Notes: generated by a model not told the origin, from the sequence alone. Shown: positions 45,823-55,673, numbered from the stretch's first letter. The stretch is DNA of 64,000 bases from Saprospiraceae bacterium (GCA_019187225.1 JABAQQ010000028.1:124001-188000); one strand, 5' to 3'. Translations and numbers: made by a program.

Positions 45823-45892
45823 GATATTGGGATATTGGGATATTGGGATATTGGGATATTGGGATATTGGGATATTGGGATATTGGGATATT
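45823..45892. repeat. Octamer tandem array (GATATTGG), about 8.7 units
   Basis: About 70 bp of perfect GATATTGG units directly after the stop of the second membrane protein. The complementary word AATATCCCAATAT occurs just downstream at 45910-45925, allowing a hairpin. Confidence 0.95.
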
Positions 45893-45941
45893 ATCGGTGA
45901 ATAATCTCGCAATATCCCAATATCAATATACCTTACCAACA

Positions 45942-45982
45942 GATGAGCCGTAGCCCTTCCGGACTATGGCTCATCAGTTTTT
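45942..45982 (+). terminator. Intrinsic terminator after the small membrane proteins
   Basis: GATGAGCC (45942-45949) pairs with GGCTCATC (45968-45975), followed by AGTTTTT. It separates these genes from the convergent T9SS gene. Confidence 0.75.
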
Positions 45983-46008
45983 AAAGAAACCGGGTATTCA
46001 TTTATGCA

Positions 46009-47139
46009 TCAGATTTTCAGCACTTTCCGGGTAATCATTTCACCCGATGGCATTTCCATTTGCAGGAAATACATACCGGGAGGTAATGATGCGGTTTGTA
46101 AAGAATATCCGAAGTCACTCATTTGATCCGGTTCGATAACTGTTTCGATTTGGGGGTTGCCCTGAAGGTCGAACAAGCGTGTTTTAACGGGACCGGCGGG
46201 GTATTCATTGAAGTAGATGGTCAGGTCAGATAAGAAGGGATTGACGACAGTAGCAAAATCTCCCAAGCCCCATGCATGGTCGCTTCCGTCAAATTGAGGC
46301 GTTTTTCTTGGCAGCGAGGTGCAGATTTGATATACTTCAAAATTTGCAAACGTATTCCCATTCTGGTCAGGTTGAAAAGAGAATTCAAATTCGCTGAAAT
46401 CCAGAAATCGGATGTAAAAAACTTTGTTGTCGAAAGTCAGTCTTCCGTTTCCGGTAAATGCAGGCGGTGGCACGTAGGCGGCAGTTGACAAGGATATGCC
46501 TTCCAGTATACACCCCGCCGGATTGCCTACTTCCAACAGTTCATATACGATGCCCGTTTGTTTTTGCACCAGTTTGAACTTCAGCAACAGCGTTTGTCCC
46601 CCTCCCGGATTGGTCATTTTGATGAAATAATCTTCATTCAAACCCCACCCGCCTTCTTTTTTGAAGGTCGTGGCCGGCGTAGGACTATCATTGTTTACAA
46701 GACCGGAAACCGTGCCGCAGCCTGAATTCTCCAGTATTAGTTCTATTACTATGCCTGGCATGAGAAATTCATCTTCCGCGTATTGCTGGCTGAAGTCGCC
46801 CGGATCATCCGAACACATCGAATAAAATTTGACATTGTAAGTGTGCCCTGGTGTGGCATTTAATGTAATTGTAGTGTTAGGCGTCGTGTGAATGGTAAAA
46901 TTGGCGCTGTTCATATCCGTCACGACAATTCGGTAGCCCCAGGCTCCCGGCACACTGTTCCAGGTATACGTCACCTGCACGGGATTTGGAAAGCTACGCT
47001 GCAGGTTGCCGGGCGCCGGCAGCGTGCAGGATACGAATGCTTCACTGTGCAACGTCGGTTCCGGGTTTTCGGCATTTGCAGGCAGGCTGCCCGGCAAGAT
47101 GAAGTAAAAAAGCAGCAGAAAAAAAGCATTTTTTCGCAT
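46009..47139 (-). CDS. Secreted protein with fibronectin III-like and T9SS sorting domains
   Basis: This 376-residue protein has a signal peptide (MRKNAFFLLLFYFILPGSLPANA), an FnIII-like region at about 38-115 (VTYTWNSVPGAWGYRIVVTD, a common FnIII phrase), a middle domain of unknown fold, and a T9SS type A sorting domain at the C-terminus (LFDLQGNPQIETV ... PPGMYFLQM ... TRKVLKI). It would be exported through the type IX system. No catalytic motif is seen. It is divergent from the 47256 gene. Confidence 0.82.
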   Translation of the reverse strand: MRKNAFFLLLFYFILPGSLPANAENPEPTLHSEAFVSCTLPAPGNLQRSFPNPVQVTYTWNSVPGAWGYRIVVTDMNSANFTIHTTPNTTITLNATPGHTYNVKFYSMCSDDPGDFSQQYAEDEFLMPGIVIELILENSGCGTVSGLVNNDSPTPATTFKKEGGWGLNEDYFIKMTNPGGGQTLLLKFKLVQKQTGIVYELLEVGNPAGCILEGISLSTAAYVPPPAFTGNGRLTFDNKVFYIRFLDFSEFEFSFQPDQNGNTFANFEVYQICTSLPRKTPQFDGSDHAWGLGDFATVVNPFLSDLTIYFNEYPAGPVKTRLFDLQGNPQIETVIEPDQMSDFGYSLQTASLPPGMYFLQMEMPSGEMITRKVLKI

Positions 47140-47255
47140 AGACGATAAGTTTAAGAGAGCATGTCGGGGATTCGCAATGCAAAGAACCGCTCTGCACTTC
47201 TGTTAACCTGTAACACTTTTTTCCGATTTTTCCGGCTCAATCCAAATATGCACCG

Positions 47256-48698
47256 ATGGTCAAAAGCCAGTTAATTGAATTATTGCAAAATTTTACGTCC
47301 GACGAACTGCGGGAACTGCAATTATTTGTAGCATCCCCATTTTTCAACCGCGGCAGTTTTGCCAAAGAGACCCAGGATCTGCTCGACTTTATCGTGGCTG
47401 CTGCGCCGGATTTTTCGGAAATGAAATTAAACAGGAAACTGGCCTGTAATGCCGTTTTCCCTTCAACTCCTGTAGTGGAAGGTAAAATGGATAAAGTAAT
47501 GTCAAAATTGCACAAGTTGAGCCAGGAGTTCATTTCCATAAATACGCACCAACAAAAAGAAAATGAATTTCATCAATTACTGGATAGAGCTATTTTTTAC
47601 AGAACAAGAGAAATGGAGCACCGCTATCAAAATATTATCCAGAAATTAGATCACATACAAAAAAAAACAGCGCGCCGCGACGTAGCCTTTTTTCAACGGC
47701 AATTTTTACTGGATTTCGAACTCCACAATTATGAAGACAAACACAACCGCAAACGCGACGACGTACATATCCGGGAAACGCTGAAAAGCCTCGATCTGTA
47801 TTATTTTATATTGAAAATCGAGTTCCTCAATCAATACATGATCCAGCAAAAAGTGGCTTTGCTCGAGATTCCGGATGAAATGCTCCAGGCGATCAGAGAA
47901 AGCGAACTACCCAACAGATATATCGGTTCCTATCCGCTGCTCTATATTTCTTATCACATCTTTAAAATGCTGACAAAAGGCCAGCCTGATATCTCGGAAT
48001 TTGAACATTTGCACCAATTTTTGCGGCAACATGAAAATGATATTCACCCCGAACTCGTAAAATCATATTTCAGGTATATCCGGAATTTTTGCGTTTTGTT
48101 GGTACAAGGCGGCAGAAATGAACTGATTCCGGTGCTTTTCCAGTTTCAAAAAGAACATTACAAACGGGGATATTTGCACTATGACGATCAAATATTGCCG
48201 ACAACTTTTTTAAGTGTCAGCAATACGGCGCTCAAACTCAAAGAGTATGACTGGGCAAAAAGGTTTATTCTCGCACATGCAAATCGCGTGATCGGCGACA
48301 ACGAATTGCAGGACTACTACCGCCTCATTCTCGCCAATTATCTGTTTTATACCGGCGAGTTTGATAAGGCCCTCGATACGCTCCCGCAAACTTTCCAGGA
48401 TCTGGATTTTCACCTGTTCTCCCGCCGCCTCGAATTGAAGATATTTTATGAACTAAATTCCGACCTACTGCCTTACAAAATTGACGCTTTCAAAATGTAC
48501 CTGAGCCGGGCATCCAAAAAAGTGCTATCCGGCTTTGCCAGGGAACGAAACGCCGATTTCGTCAACCTCCTGTTCCAACTCTCCAACACCGCCAAAGGCG
48601 ATACGGCCCGCGCTCAACGGCTTGTCCAAAGGATAGAAACCAAACCTTCCATCGCCGACCGCGATTGGCTGCTCGAAAAAGCGGCGCAATTGGCCTGA
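47256..48698 (+). CDS. Cytoplasmic helical repeat protein of unknown function
   Basis: This 480-residue protein has no signal peptide or membrane helix. It is all-helical, with TPR/SEL-like spacing (about 170-440). The N-terminus LIELLQNFTSDELRELQLFVASPFFN resembles a motif common in large families of Saprospiria proteins, whose role is unknown. I assign no function. It is convergent with the small Cys-rich lipoprotein gene; a hairpin CTCCCGCTTCCGG / CCGGAGCGGGAG follows its stop at 48707-48734. Confidence 0.7.
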   Translation: MVKSQLIELLQNFTSDELRELQLFVASPFFNRGSFAKETQDLLDFIVAAAPDFSEMKLNRKLACNAVFPSTPVVEGKMDKVMSKLHKLSQEFISINTHQQKENEFHQLLDRAIFYRTREMEHRYQNIIQKLDHIQKKTARRDVAFFQRQFLLDFELHNYEDKHNRKRDDVHIRETLKSLDLYYFILKIEFLNQYMIQQKVALLEIPDEMLQAIRESELPNRYIGSYPLLYISYHIFKMLTKGQPDISEFEHLHQFLRQHENDIHPELVKSYFRYIRNFCVLLVQGGRNELIPVLFQFQKEHYKRGYLHYDDQILPTTFLSVSNTALKLKEYDWAKRFILAHANRVIGDNELQDYYRLILANYLFYTGEFDKALDTLPQTFQDLDFHLFSRRLELKIFYELNSDLLPYKIDAFKMYLSRASKKVLSGFARERNADFVNLLFQLSNTAKGDTARAQRLVQRIETKPSIADRDWLLEKAAQLA

Positions 48699-48802
48699 AA
48701 CCACAACTCCCGCTTCCGGGGGCCGGAGCGGGAGCAGCGGATTTCGAATCGCCAGGTCAAGGCAAAAACCTATACTTCCCGATTCGATCCTTGAAATCAA
48801 TC

Positions 48803-49270
48803 TTATCGGATCATACTCAGTCCGCACTTATCGTTCACGCAAAACTCCTTGGCGCCGGCGCCTACGCCAACCCCTGTTGTGATGCTTCCGGCGCTGGTCG
48901 TAACGGTAACATTGGACAGCTCGGCGCCGTTATCATCGGTAATGATGATAGAGCCGGGAGTGTAAACAGTGTAAGTTGCACTGGCAGGGGCGGCCAGGAA
49001 TTGAGAACCATAAAGGGAGTTGTTGTAACAGCTCCCCGTGCCGCATTGCGAGAGGTCCGTATTGGTACCGCAGATGATCACGCCACCGTAGTTTACGGTA
49101 ACGGTGACCAAACATTCCCTGCCTTCACGGTCGCCGGCGGCTTCGCTGCCGATTGTTTGTTCCGTCTGGGATATTTCCGATGAAACAACGGAGGATTCCT
49201 TGGTGCAAAAAGTGAAAATAATAGCAGCAGCTACAAGCGGGAGCAGGAAATAGAATGCTTTGAGTCTCAT
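48803..49270 (-). CDS. Small Cys-containing lipoprotein, paralogue A
   Basis: This 155-residue protein has a lipoprotein signal (TFCTK, Cys about residue 22), a Gly/Ser linker, then a beta-rich domain with VIICGTNTDLSQCGTGSC and a C-terminal pair (FCVNDKCG). It aligns with paralogue B, which lies 43 bp upstream on the same strand (ICGTNTDLSQC versus ICGTETNIQSC). Function unknown; the conserved ICGT...C pattern could form a disulphide-stapled beta-fold at the surface. Confidence 0.72.
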   Translation of the reverse strand: MRLKAFYFLLPLVAAAIIFTFCTKESSVVSSEISQTEQTIGSEAAGDREGRECLVTVTVNYGGVIICGTNTDLSQCGTGSCYNNSLYGSQFLAAPASATYTVYTPGSIIITDDNGAELSNVTVTTSAGSITTGVGVGAGAKEFCVNDKCGLSMIR

Positions 49271-49312
49271 AAAAAGGATGTTTGAAAATGATGAAGAAGG
49301 TTGATTCCGGTT

Positions 49313-49744
49313 TTATTGGATATTGCAATTATCGTCGAGGAAAAACTCCCGGCACTCGCCCGGCTGAAACAATATGAAGCCGGTCGAACTGCCCGAAGTG
49401 GGGCTGACCAGGTTTATGTAGGTGGCTGTAGCAGCGATGTTGGTCACTGCGAGTTTCAGAGGTGAGGTGACATTAAAGGAGCCGAAGCCGCCGCTCACGA
49501 TCTCCACCCCGTTGTATGATACCGAAGGGTCGCAGGAAGTGCAGCTTTGGATGTTCGTTTCCGTACCGCATATCTGTACGCTGTTTTCCGAATCGGTCCA
49601 GACCTCGAGTTTACAGTCGCCACGGCTGGCCGCTGCCGCATTCGGATTTGTTGCCGCTATACTGTCCTGTACGCTTGCTTTGTCGCAATAAGTGAACAGT
49701 AGGCTGAGCGTTAAAAAGGGAAGCGAAAGGATGATCTTTTTCAT
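49313..49744 (-). CDS. Small Cys-containing lipoprotein, paralogue B
   Basis: This 143-residue protein has a lipoprotein signal (LFTYC), a short linker, and a beta-domain with SVQICGTETNIQSCTSCD and a C-terminal GECREFFLDDNC. It is the first gene of a two-gene unit with paralogue A. The linker is rich in Ala/Asn. No known domain recognised. Confidence 0.72.
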   Translation of the reverse strand: MKKIILSLPFLTLSLLFTYCDKASVQDSIAATNPNAAAASRGDCKLEVWTDSENSVQICGTETNIQSCTSCDPSVSYNGVEIVSGGFGSFNVTSPLKLAVTNIAATATYINLVSPTSGSSTGFILFQPGECREFFLDDNCNIQ

Positions 49745-50032
49745 TGTTGTGCATTTTTAATCGGTGAAGAAGGCTGGTCAATTGAATGCCTGGAAATAGT
49801 TTTTACGGGGAGACATTCCGGTTTGTGTAATGGCCATCACGACGACAAAAGTCCGGGCCGGGTCAAGGTTCACCAATAACACATTCGGGCCGTTTTTCAT
49901 GGCATTCAAAAAACAACAATGCCCTGCCGGCAAGGCAGGGAGACGAAATGGCGCTGAAAACCAAACACTTACATAAAATGAATCTGTAACGGCACGGAAA
50001 CCTCTTTCCCGAATACATTCGATCGGGGGCAT
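49745..50032. other. Intergenic region upstream of the lipoprotein pair
   Basis: About 290 bp with no recognisable gene. It holds a short palindrome CCCTGCCGGCAAGGCAGGG at 49922-49940. A minus-strand frame of 84 codons (49778-50032) has no family resemblance and crosses that palindrome, so it is not called. Confidence 0.4.
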
Positions 50033-50064
50033 AAAAAAGCCCGCAACGCCGGAGCGCTGCGGGC
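50033..50064 (-). terminator. Intrinsic terminator after ettA
   Basis: On the minus strand GCCCGCAGCGCTCCGGCGTTGCGGGC forms a GC-rich stem-loop followed by TTTTTTAT, 25 bp after the ettA stop. Confidence 0.8.
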
Positions 50065-50088
50065 CTTGGGAGAAGATGGTAAATGTCT

Positions 50089-51759
<1,671 letters not shown>

Positions 51760-51792
51760 CTATTTTTGTTGATTTGTGGATTTGTTGAATTG

Positions 51793-51845
51793 TACGCCGG
51801 AAGTCCGTTCCGGCGGTATTCTGACCGGAACGGACTTCCGGCGTA
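51793..51845. repeat. ACGCCGGAAGTCCGTTCCGG palindrome, copy 1 (ettA leader)
   Basis: Perfect 21-bp arms (51793-51813 and 51825-51845) with an 11-nt loop. On the ettA strand it begins 11 nt after the -7 box, so it would sit at the 5' end of the mRNA. Confidence 0.92.
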
Positions 51846-51856
51846 TAAAGCGGGCG

Positions 51857-51864
51857 CAAAGGTA
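51857..51864 (-). promoter_or_regulatory. -7 box for ettA
   Basis: The minus strand reads TACCTTTG, about 98 bp upstream of the ettA ATG. The predicted transcription start is 5-8 nt downstream, immediately before the palindrome. Confidence 0.5.
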
Positions 51865-51996
51865 GGAGGAAGTGGGGAGGGATTGGAGGGATTTTTTGAA
51901 ATTACCGCAAGTTTTTCGGCATTTCCCAAGCCAAGCGCGGGTTTGGTTTCCAATAAGATAAGGTTGTTTATTTTTGAAGGGTAAAAATCGTTTGGT

Positions 51997-52359
51997 ATGA
52001 TAAATAAAGATGCCATTTCCCGTGCAGTAAAGAAGGAATTACAGCGCCTTTATGGAAACAGACTTGCCAAAGTGATTCTGTTCGGTTCTTATGCCCGCGG
52101 CGATTTCCGCGAAGAATCCGACATTGATTTTTTAGTTGTGTTGAACGACGAGGAAATTGATGTCGGCAAGGAACTGAAATTTATGAGCCACCCCATCTAT
52201 AAAATTTCTTTTGATAACGATATCATTATTTCGAAACATCCTACCACGCTGAAACGGTTGCAAACCTCGCAGTTCCCATTTTTCCAAAAATATCAGAAAA
52301 GAAGGCATCGAAATATGACTTATGAAATTGCCAGGATGTTGCACAGTGCTGAAGAGTGA
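51997..52359 (+). pseudogene. MNT-type nucleotidyltransferase (antitoxin of a MNT-HEPN pair), frameshifted at its end
   Basis: The N-terminal part is a minimal nucleotidyltransferase: GSYARGDFREESDIDFLVV (about 30-48). In related proteins the C-terminus reads like PFFKNIRKEGIEI followed by a stop that overlaps the HEPN ATG by 4 nt. Here an extra C in TTTTCC (52284-52285) shifts the frame, so the gene runs through into the HEPN start codon (52315) and ends at 52359. The intact upstream active-site part suggests a recent change or a sequencing error. In MNT-HEPN systems the MNT AMPylates and neutralises the HEPN RNase. Confidence 0.75.
52315..52359 (+). pseudogene. Truncated HEPN toxin remnant (14 codons)
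   Basis: The ATG at 52315 overlaps the predicted normal MNT stop (ATGA) and starts MTYEIARMLHSAEE, which resembles the N-terminus of HEPN proteins from MNT-HEPN pairs. It ends in TGA at the very edge of a palindromic repeat (52360-52400). No Rx4-6H active-site region survives downstream. Confidence 0.6.
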
Positions 52360-52400
52360 GGAGGTGTCATCTGCTGAAGCATGAAGCAGGTGACACCTCC
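52360..52400. repeat. GGAGGTGTCAyCTGCT palindrome at the HEPN break point
   Basis: 16-bp arms (52360-52375, 52385-52400) with one mismatch and a 9-nt loop. A related half-motif (CCTCCGGGACAACACCTCC) follows at 52431-52449. Confidence 0.85.
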
Positions 52401-52564
52401 GAATCAAAACGAGATGTCGCCCCTTCGTTCCTCCGGGACAACACCTCCTTTCATCTGCCCCCATTCATTCGTTCCAAACCTCCCTTCACTCCACGCTCCC
52501 GGTAAATTGTCCAAAAACCGGCTTTTTCGCGCATGCAAAGTTGACTTTAGAGGGGCAAAAAAAA

Positions 52565-52637
52565 CGCCGGGACGCAGAGCGCAGCGTAGTTCCTTACCGG
52601 AGGACAAAAAAACGCTGTGTCTCCACGCCTCTGCGGT
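52565..52637. repeat. GACGCAGAG-type degenerate inverted repeat
   Basis: ACGCAGAGCGCAGCG and CGCTGTGTCTCCACGCCTCTGCGGT lie on either side of a 30-bp core. Related to the repeats at 31340 and 55265. It lies in the leader of the monooxygenase gene. Confidence 0.6.
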
Positions 52638-52660
52638 GAATTAAACAACCTGACTTCGCT

Positions 52661-54157
52661 ATGAAACAAAAAATTGCCATCGTCGGCGCCGGCCTGAGCG
52701 GGCTGGTAACGGCCAAGACGCTGCTGGACTACGGCCACGACGTGGCCGTGTTCGAAAAAGAAGCCGAAATCGGCGGCGTGTGGGCGCCCAGCCGCCGCTA
52801 CCCTGGTCTCACGACCCAAAACACCCGCGATTCCTATGCTTTTTCGGATTTTCGGATGCCTAAACAGTACCCGGAATTTCCCACCGGCCTGCAAATGCTG
52901 GCTTACCTGAAATCATATGCGCAGCATTTCGACCTGATGCCCTGCATCCGGCTCCAACACAGCATCACGACGGCAACGCCGGAAGAGGGCGGCGGCTGGC
53001 TGCTGAACGGCGAACACAACGCCCTGCCGTTTTCGGAATACTTTGATTATCTGGTCGTTTGCAATGGTACTTTCTCCGAGCCGTTCATCCCGCAGGCGGA
53101 AGGCATGGAGGATTTTGTGACTGCGGGTGGTCAGATACTGCACACCTCGAAGGTGCAGTCTGCCGATTTCCGGGACAAAAAAGTGACGGTCGTAGGCTAT
53201 GGCAAGTCAGCCTGCGATGTGGCGGCCAGCATCGCCGGACAAGCGCGGGAGATGCATCTCGTGTTCCGCGAAGCGAAGTGGAAAGTGCCTAAACGTATCA
53301 TGGGCATCAATTATAAATACCTGTTGCTCACGCGATTCGGCGAGGCGCTGACCAAACTCCGCTACCGCAACTGGATGGAAAATTTCATCCATTTCCTGCG
53401 TTTGCCCCAATTGATCCTCGGTCGGATGCAGGGCGTTTTTACCCGCCAGCAAGGGCTGAAAGCCGCCAATCTCGTGCCTGCTACGAGCATCATGGATTTG
53501 CTGTACGGCGAACTGAGCGTGGAAACGGACGGATTTTACCAGATGGTGCGCGACGGAAAGATCAAAGCCGTGCCGGGCGAAATCCGCTCCTACCATCCGG
53601 GCGGGTTTTTGCTGCGCAATGGCGAGCGTTTGGAGGCCGACATCGTCGTGTATGGCACGGGCTTCTCGCAAACGCTGCCTTTTCTTTCCAAAGAAATCAG
53701 GAAAAAAATCACTGACGCCGACGGCAATTACCTGCTCTATCGCAACATCCTGCCAACGCAGGTGCCGGGGCTGGCTTTCGTCGGCTACAACACCTCGTTT
53801 TACTGTAATCTGACTTCTGAAATGGCAGCTTTATGGCTGGCCGAACACTTGCGCGGCAACATCGCACTGCCCTCGCCCGCCGCCATGGAAGCGCAAATTC
53901 TGGACAACCTCAACTGGCGCAAACAATTCAGGCCCAACGCGATGTTCCGCAACGCAGGCGTCTATCCTTTCCACCTCACCTATCTCGACTGGCTGATGCG
54001 AGACATGAATTCCGGCCTCTCGCTACCTGCCTTGCTCGCAGAGTGGCTGGTAGTGATGGACCCTTCGCACTACGAGCCGGTGAAGCAAAAGATCATGAAA
54101 AGGAGCGGGGTGGCGCGGCGGAATAGAAAGAATGTGGAGGCAACGACGGCCGTTTGA
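52661..54157 (+). CDS. Flavin-containing monooxygenase-like FAD/NAD(P) oxidoreductase
   Basis: This 498-residue protein has two Rossmann motifs: GAGLSG (FAD, residues 8-13, IVGAGLSGLVTAKTL) and GYGKSACD (NADP, about 180-187), plus the FMO/BVMO-like ATG motif VVYGTGFS (about 327-334) and an HTSKVQSADFRD stretch like the FxGxxxHT link. It is thus a class B flavoprotein monooxygenase relative; the substrate is unknown. The C-terminal extension (about 400-498) has a hydrophobic patch that could be membrane-peripheral. It is convergent with the NUDIX gene. Confidence 0.88.
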   Translation: MKQKIAIVGAGLSGLVTAKTLLDYGHDVAVFEKEAEIGGVWAPSRRYPGLTTQNTRDSYAFSDFRMPKQYPEFPTGLQMLAYLKSYAQHFDLMPCIRLQHSITTATPEEGGGWLLNGEHNALPFSEYFDYLVVCNGTFSEPFIPQAEGMEDFVTAGGQILHTSKVQSADFRDKKVTVVGYGKSACDVAASIAGQAREMHLVFREAKWKVPKRIMGINYKYLLLTRFGEALTKLRYRNWMENFIHFLRLPQLILGRMQGVFTRQQGLKAANLVPATSIMDLLYGELSVETDGFYQMVRDGKIKAVPGEIRSYHPGGFLLRNGERLEADIVVYGTGFSQTLPFLSKEIRKKITDADGNYLLYRNILPTQVPGLAFVGYNTSFYCNLTSEMAALWLAEHLRGNIALPSPAAMEAQILDNLNWRKQFRPNAMFRNAGVYPFHLTYLDWLMRDMNSGLSLPALLAEWLVVMDPSHYEPVKQKIMKRSGVARRNRKNVEATTAV

Positions 54158-54212
54158 TTTTTTTGCAGAGGGCGCCATTAATGGCGCCTACCCGGGCGGC
54201 CTCAACACCGTG

Positions 54213-54755
54213 CTACCAACCACGCTTCACCGCCATCCGCCTTACCGACTGCTGCACCCCTTCCGCCGCCGCCAGTTCCCGCAACGGCACCCACTGCAAG
54301 TCCCGGATCTCCGACAAATCGCCGTTCAACATTTCCGACGCTGCCGCGAAGGCGAAGCGCACATCGTAGTGCAGGTGTTCGGGAATGTCGCGTTTTGCCG
54401 GGATGACGTGGATGTCGAGGTCGAAAATGGCTTCGGACAGCAGCGTCAGTTCCCCCAAGCCGCATTCTTCCAGCGCTTCGCGGCGTGCGGTGGCGGCGAG
54501 CGATGCGTCCGTCGCGTCGGCGTGGCCGCCGGGCTGGAACCACTTGTCCAGGGCGCGGTGGTGGATGAGCAGCGCTTTGTCGCGCCGAGGATTGAGCACC
54601 CAGGCCGAACCCGTCAGGTGCCCTGCCAGGTTGCTGCGCTGCCAGAAGTCATCGCAGGTGCGCAGGAATTCGAGGGTGTAGCGCCGGTAAAGCGTCTCTT
54701 CGTCGAAGTCGGTTTGGAACCGTTCGAGCATCTGGCGGATATTATCTTTTTGCAT
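54213..54755 (-). CDS. NUDIX hydrolase
   Basis: This 180-residue protein has a NUDIX box, GGHADATDASLAATARREALEECGL (split here; the REALEEC core is intact, about 90-98). The first Glu of the box is Asp. The family cleaves nucleoside diphosphates linked to other moieties. The substrate is not predictable. The N-terminal 40 residues are helical. The stop is 56 bp from the monooxygenase stop. A small palindrome (54171-54188) between them is not a convincing terminator. Confidence 0.88.
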   Translation of the reverse strand: MQKDNIRQMLERFQTDFDEETLYRRYTLEFLRTCDDFWQRSNLAGHLTGSAWVLNPRRDKALLIHHRALDKWFQPGGHADATDASLAATARREALEECGLGELTLLSEAIFDLDIHVIPAKRDIPEHLHYDVRFAFAAASEMLNGDLSEIRDLQWVPLRELAAAEGVQQSVRRMAVKRGW

Positions 54756-54822
54756 CGCAGATATTTGTAGTGCCGTACCTGGTTTTTACTTGTGCGATTT
54801 TTTGACCGTTAACAGGCGGATG

Positions 54823-55248
54823 TCATTGTGGAATTCTTGTGCTTTGCCAATTCGCCAACCTCCATCCTCCGCCTTTTTTCCGGTACACCGCCGTATAAGC
54901 CAGCCGCATTTCGAAGGTTTTTTCATTCAAAATGCCGCGCACCTGCACGACGCCGTTGGTAAGCGCCGTCTTGCCATAGCGCCGCACCAACGCCTGTTCG
55001 CGGGTCATCTTTTCATAGATCAAACGCCCGGCAGCGATGTTCGCGATGTGCTCATTTTTGTTTTCCGTCAAGGCGTTGGAGTGAATGTACACGAGGTCGT
55101 CGGCCAGCAGGTCGCGCAGGGCGTGCGTGTCTTTTCGCGTCATCGCCTCGAAGCGACGCAGTTCGGTGTCGAGGATCTTTTGGTCGCATTTGGATTGAGC
55201 GAGGCTGAAAAGGGGAAGAAAAAGCAGAGAAAAAAGTATGCTTCGCAT
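54823..55248 (-). CDS. NTF2-like (DUF4440/SnoaL-type) protein, secreted
   Basis: This 141-residue protein has a signal peptide (MRSILFSLLFLPLFSLAQ) and an NTF2-like fold: RRFEAMTRKDTHALRDLLADDLVYIHSN, a hallmark of DUF4440, and RLAYTAVYRKKGGGWRLANWQST at the end. Such small alpha+beta barrels bind hydrophobic ligands or act as isomerases; the role is unknown. Upstream lies a composite palindromic repeat. Confidence 0.85.
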   Translation of the reverse strand: MRSILFSLLFLPLFSLAQSKCDQKILDTELRRFEAMTRKDTHALRDLLADDLVYIHSNALTENKNEHIANIAAGRLIYEKMTREQALVRRYGKTALTNGVVQVRGILNEKTFEMRLAYTAVYRKKGGGWRLANWQSTRIPQ

Positions 55249-55264
55249 TGTTAAAGAGATTTAA

Positions 55265-55549
55265 CGCAGAGACACGGAGGCGCAGAGTTGTTTTTTTTTG
55301 TTGTTCTATAAGAATCATGCGAATCAGGGGTTGAAATAACACGTCCCGGAGGGACGAAATCTTGGTAGAAAATGCCGACGAACATTACACCCGCCCCATC
55401 GGGGCGGTATCTTTTGAGCAAAATACCGCTCCGATGGAGCGGAAAAATCGGTTTGGGCGCTTCATCTACAAATATGCCGTCCCTCCGGGACGATTTTCCT
55501 CCTAACCCCTGATTCGCATGAATCTTCTCTGCGCCTCGGCATCCTTGCG
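55265..55549. repeat. Composite nested palindrome (five inverted-repeat layers)
   Basis: From outside to inside: CGCAGAGACACGGAGGCGCAGAG (split here) at 55265-55287 pairs with 55527-55549; GAATCATGCGAATCAGGGG at 55312-55330 pairs with 55506-55524; palindromes CGTCCCGGAGGGACG at 55342-55356 and CGTCCCTCCGGGACG at 55478-55492; then CCGCCCCATCGGGGCGG at 55391-55407 and CCGCTCCGATGGAGCGG at 55426-55442. It fills most of the 467-bp gap between the NTF2-like gene and the aspartate kinase gene. Confidence 0.85.
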
Positions 55550-55601
55550 ATGAAAAACGAATCGGCAAAAGTATCAGCCTTTTCAAAAACTGCGACATTC
55601 C

Positions 55602-55609
55602 TACCTTTG
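55602..55609 (+). promoter_or_regulatory. -7 box for the aspartate kinase gene
   Basis: TACCTTTG matches TAnnTTTG, 107 bp before the GTG start and 10 nt before the leader palindrome. Confidence 0.5.
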
Positions 55610-55619
55610 CCCCTGTTTG

Positions 55620-55673
55620 TACGCCGGAAGTCCGTTCCGGCGCCAGGAGCAACCGGAACGGATTTCCGGCGTA
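55620..55673. repeat. ACGCCGGAAGTCCGTTCCGG palindrome, copy 2 (aspartate kinase leader)
   Basis: 21-bp arms (55620-55640, 55653-55673) with one mismatch and a 12-nt loop. The arms are identical in sequence to copy 1 except for that position. It is followed by CAACAAATC words, as in the ettA leader. Confidence 0.92.

Noticed and set aside
49778..50032. 84-codon minus-strand frame upstream of the lipoprotein pair
   Set aside because: No homology recalled, crosses a palindrome, no start signal or signal peptide.
54171..54188. Palindrome GGCGCCATTAATGGCGCC as terminator between the monooxygenase and NUDIX genes
   Set aside because: No T tract follows on either strand; T-run precedes it on the plus strand.
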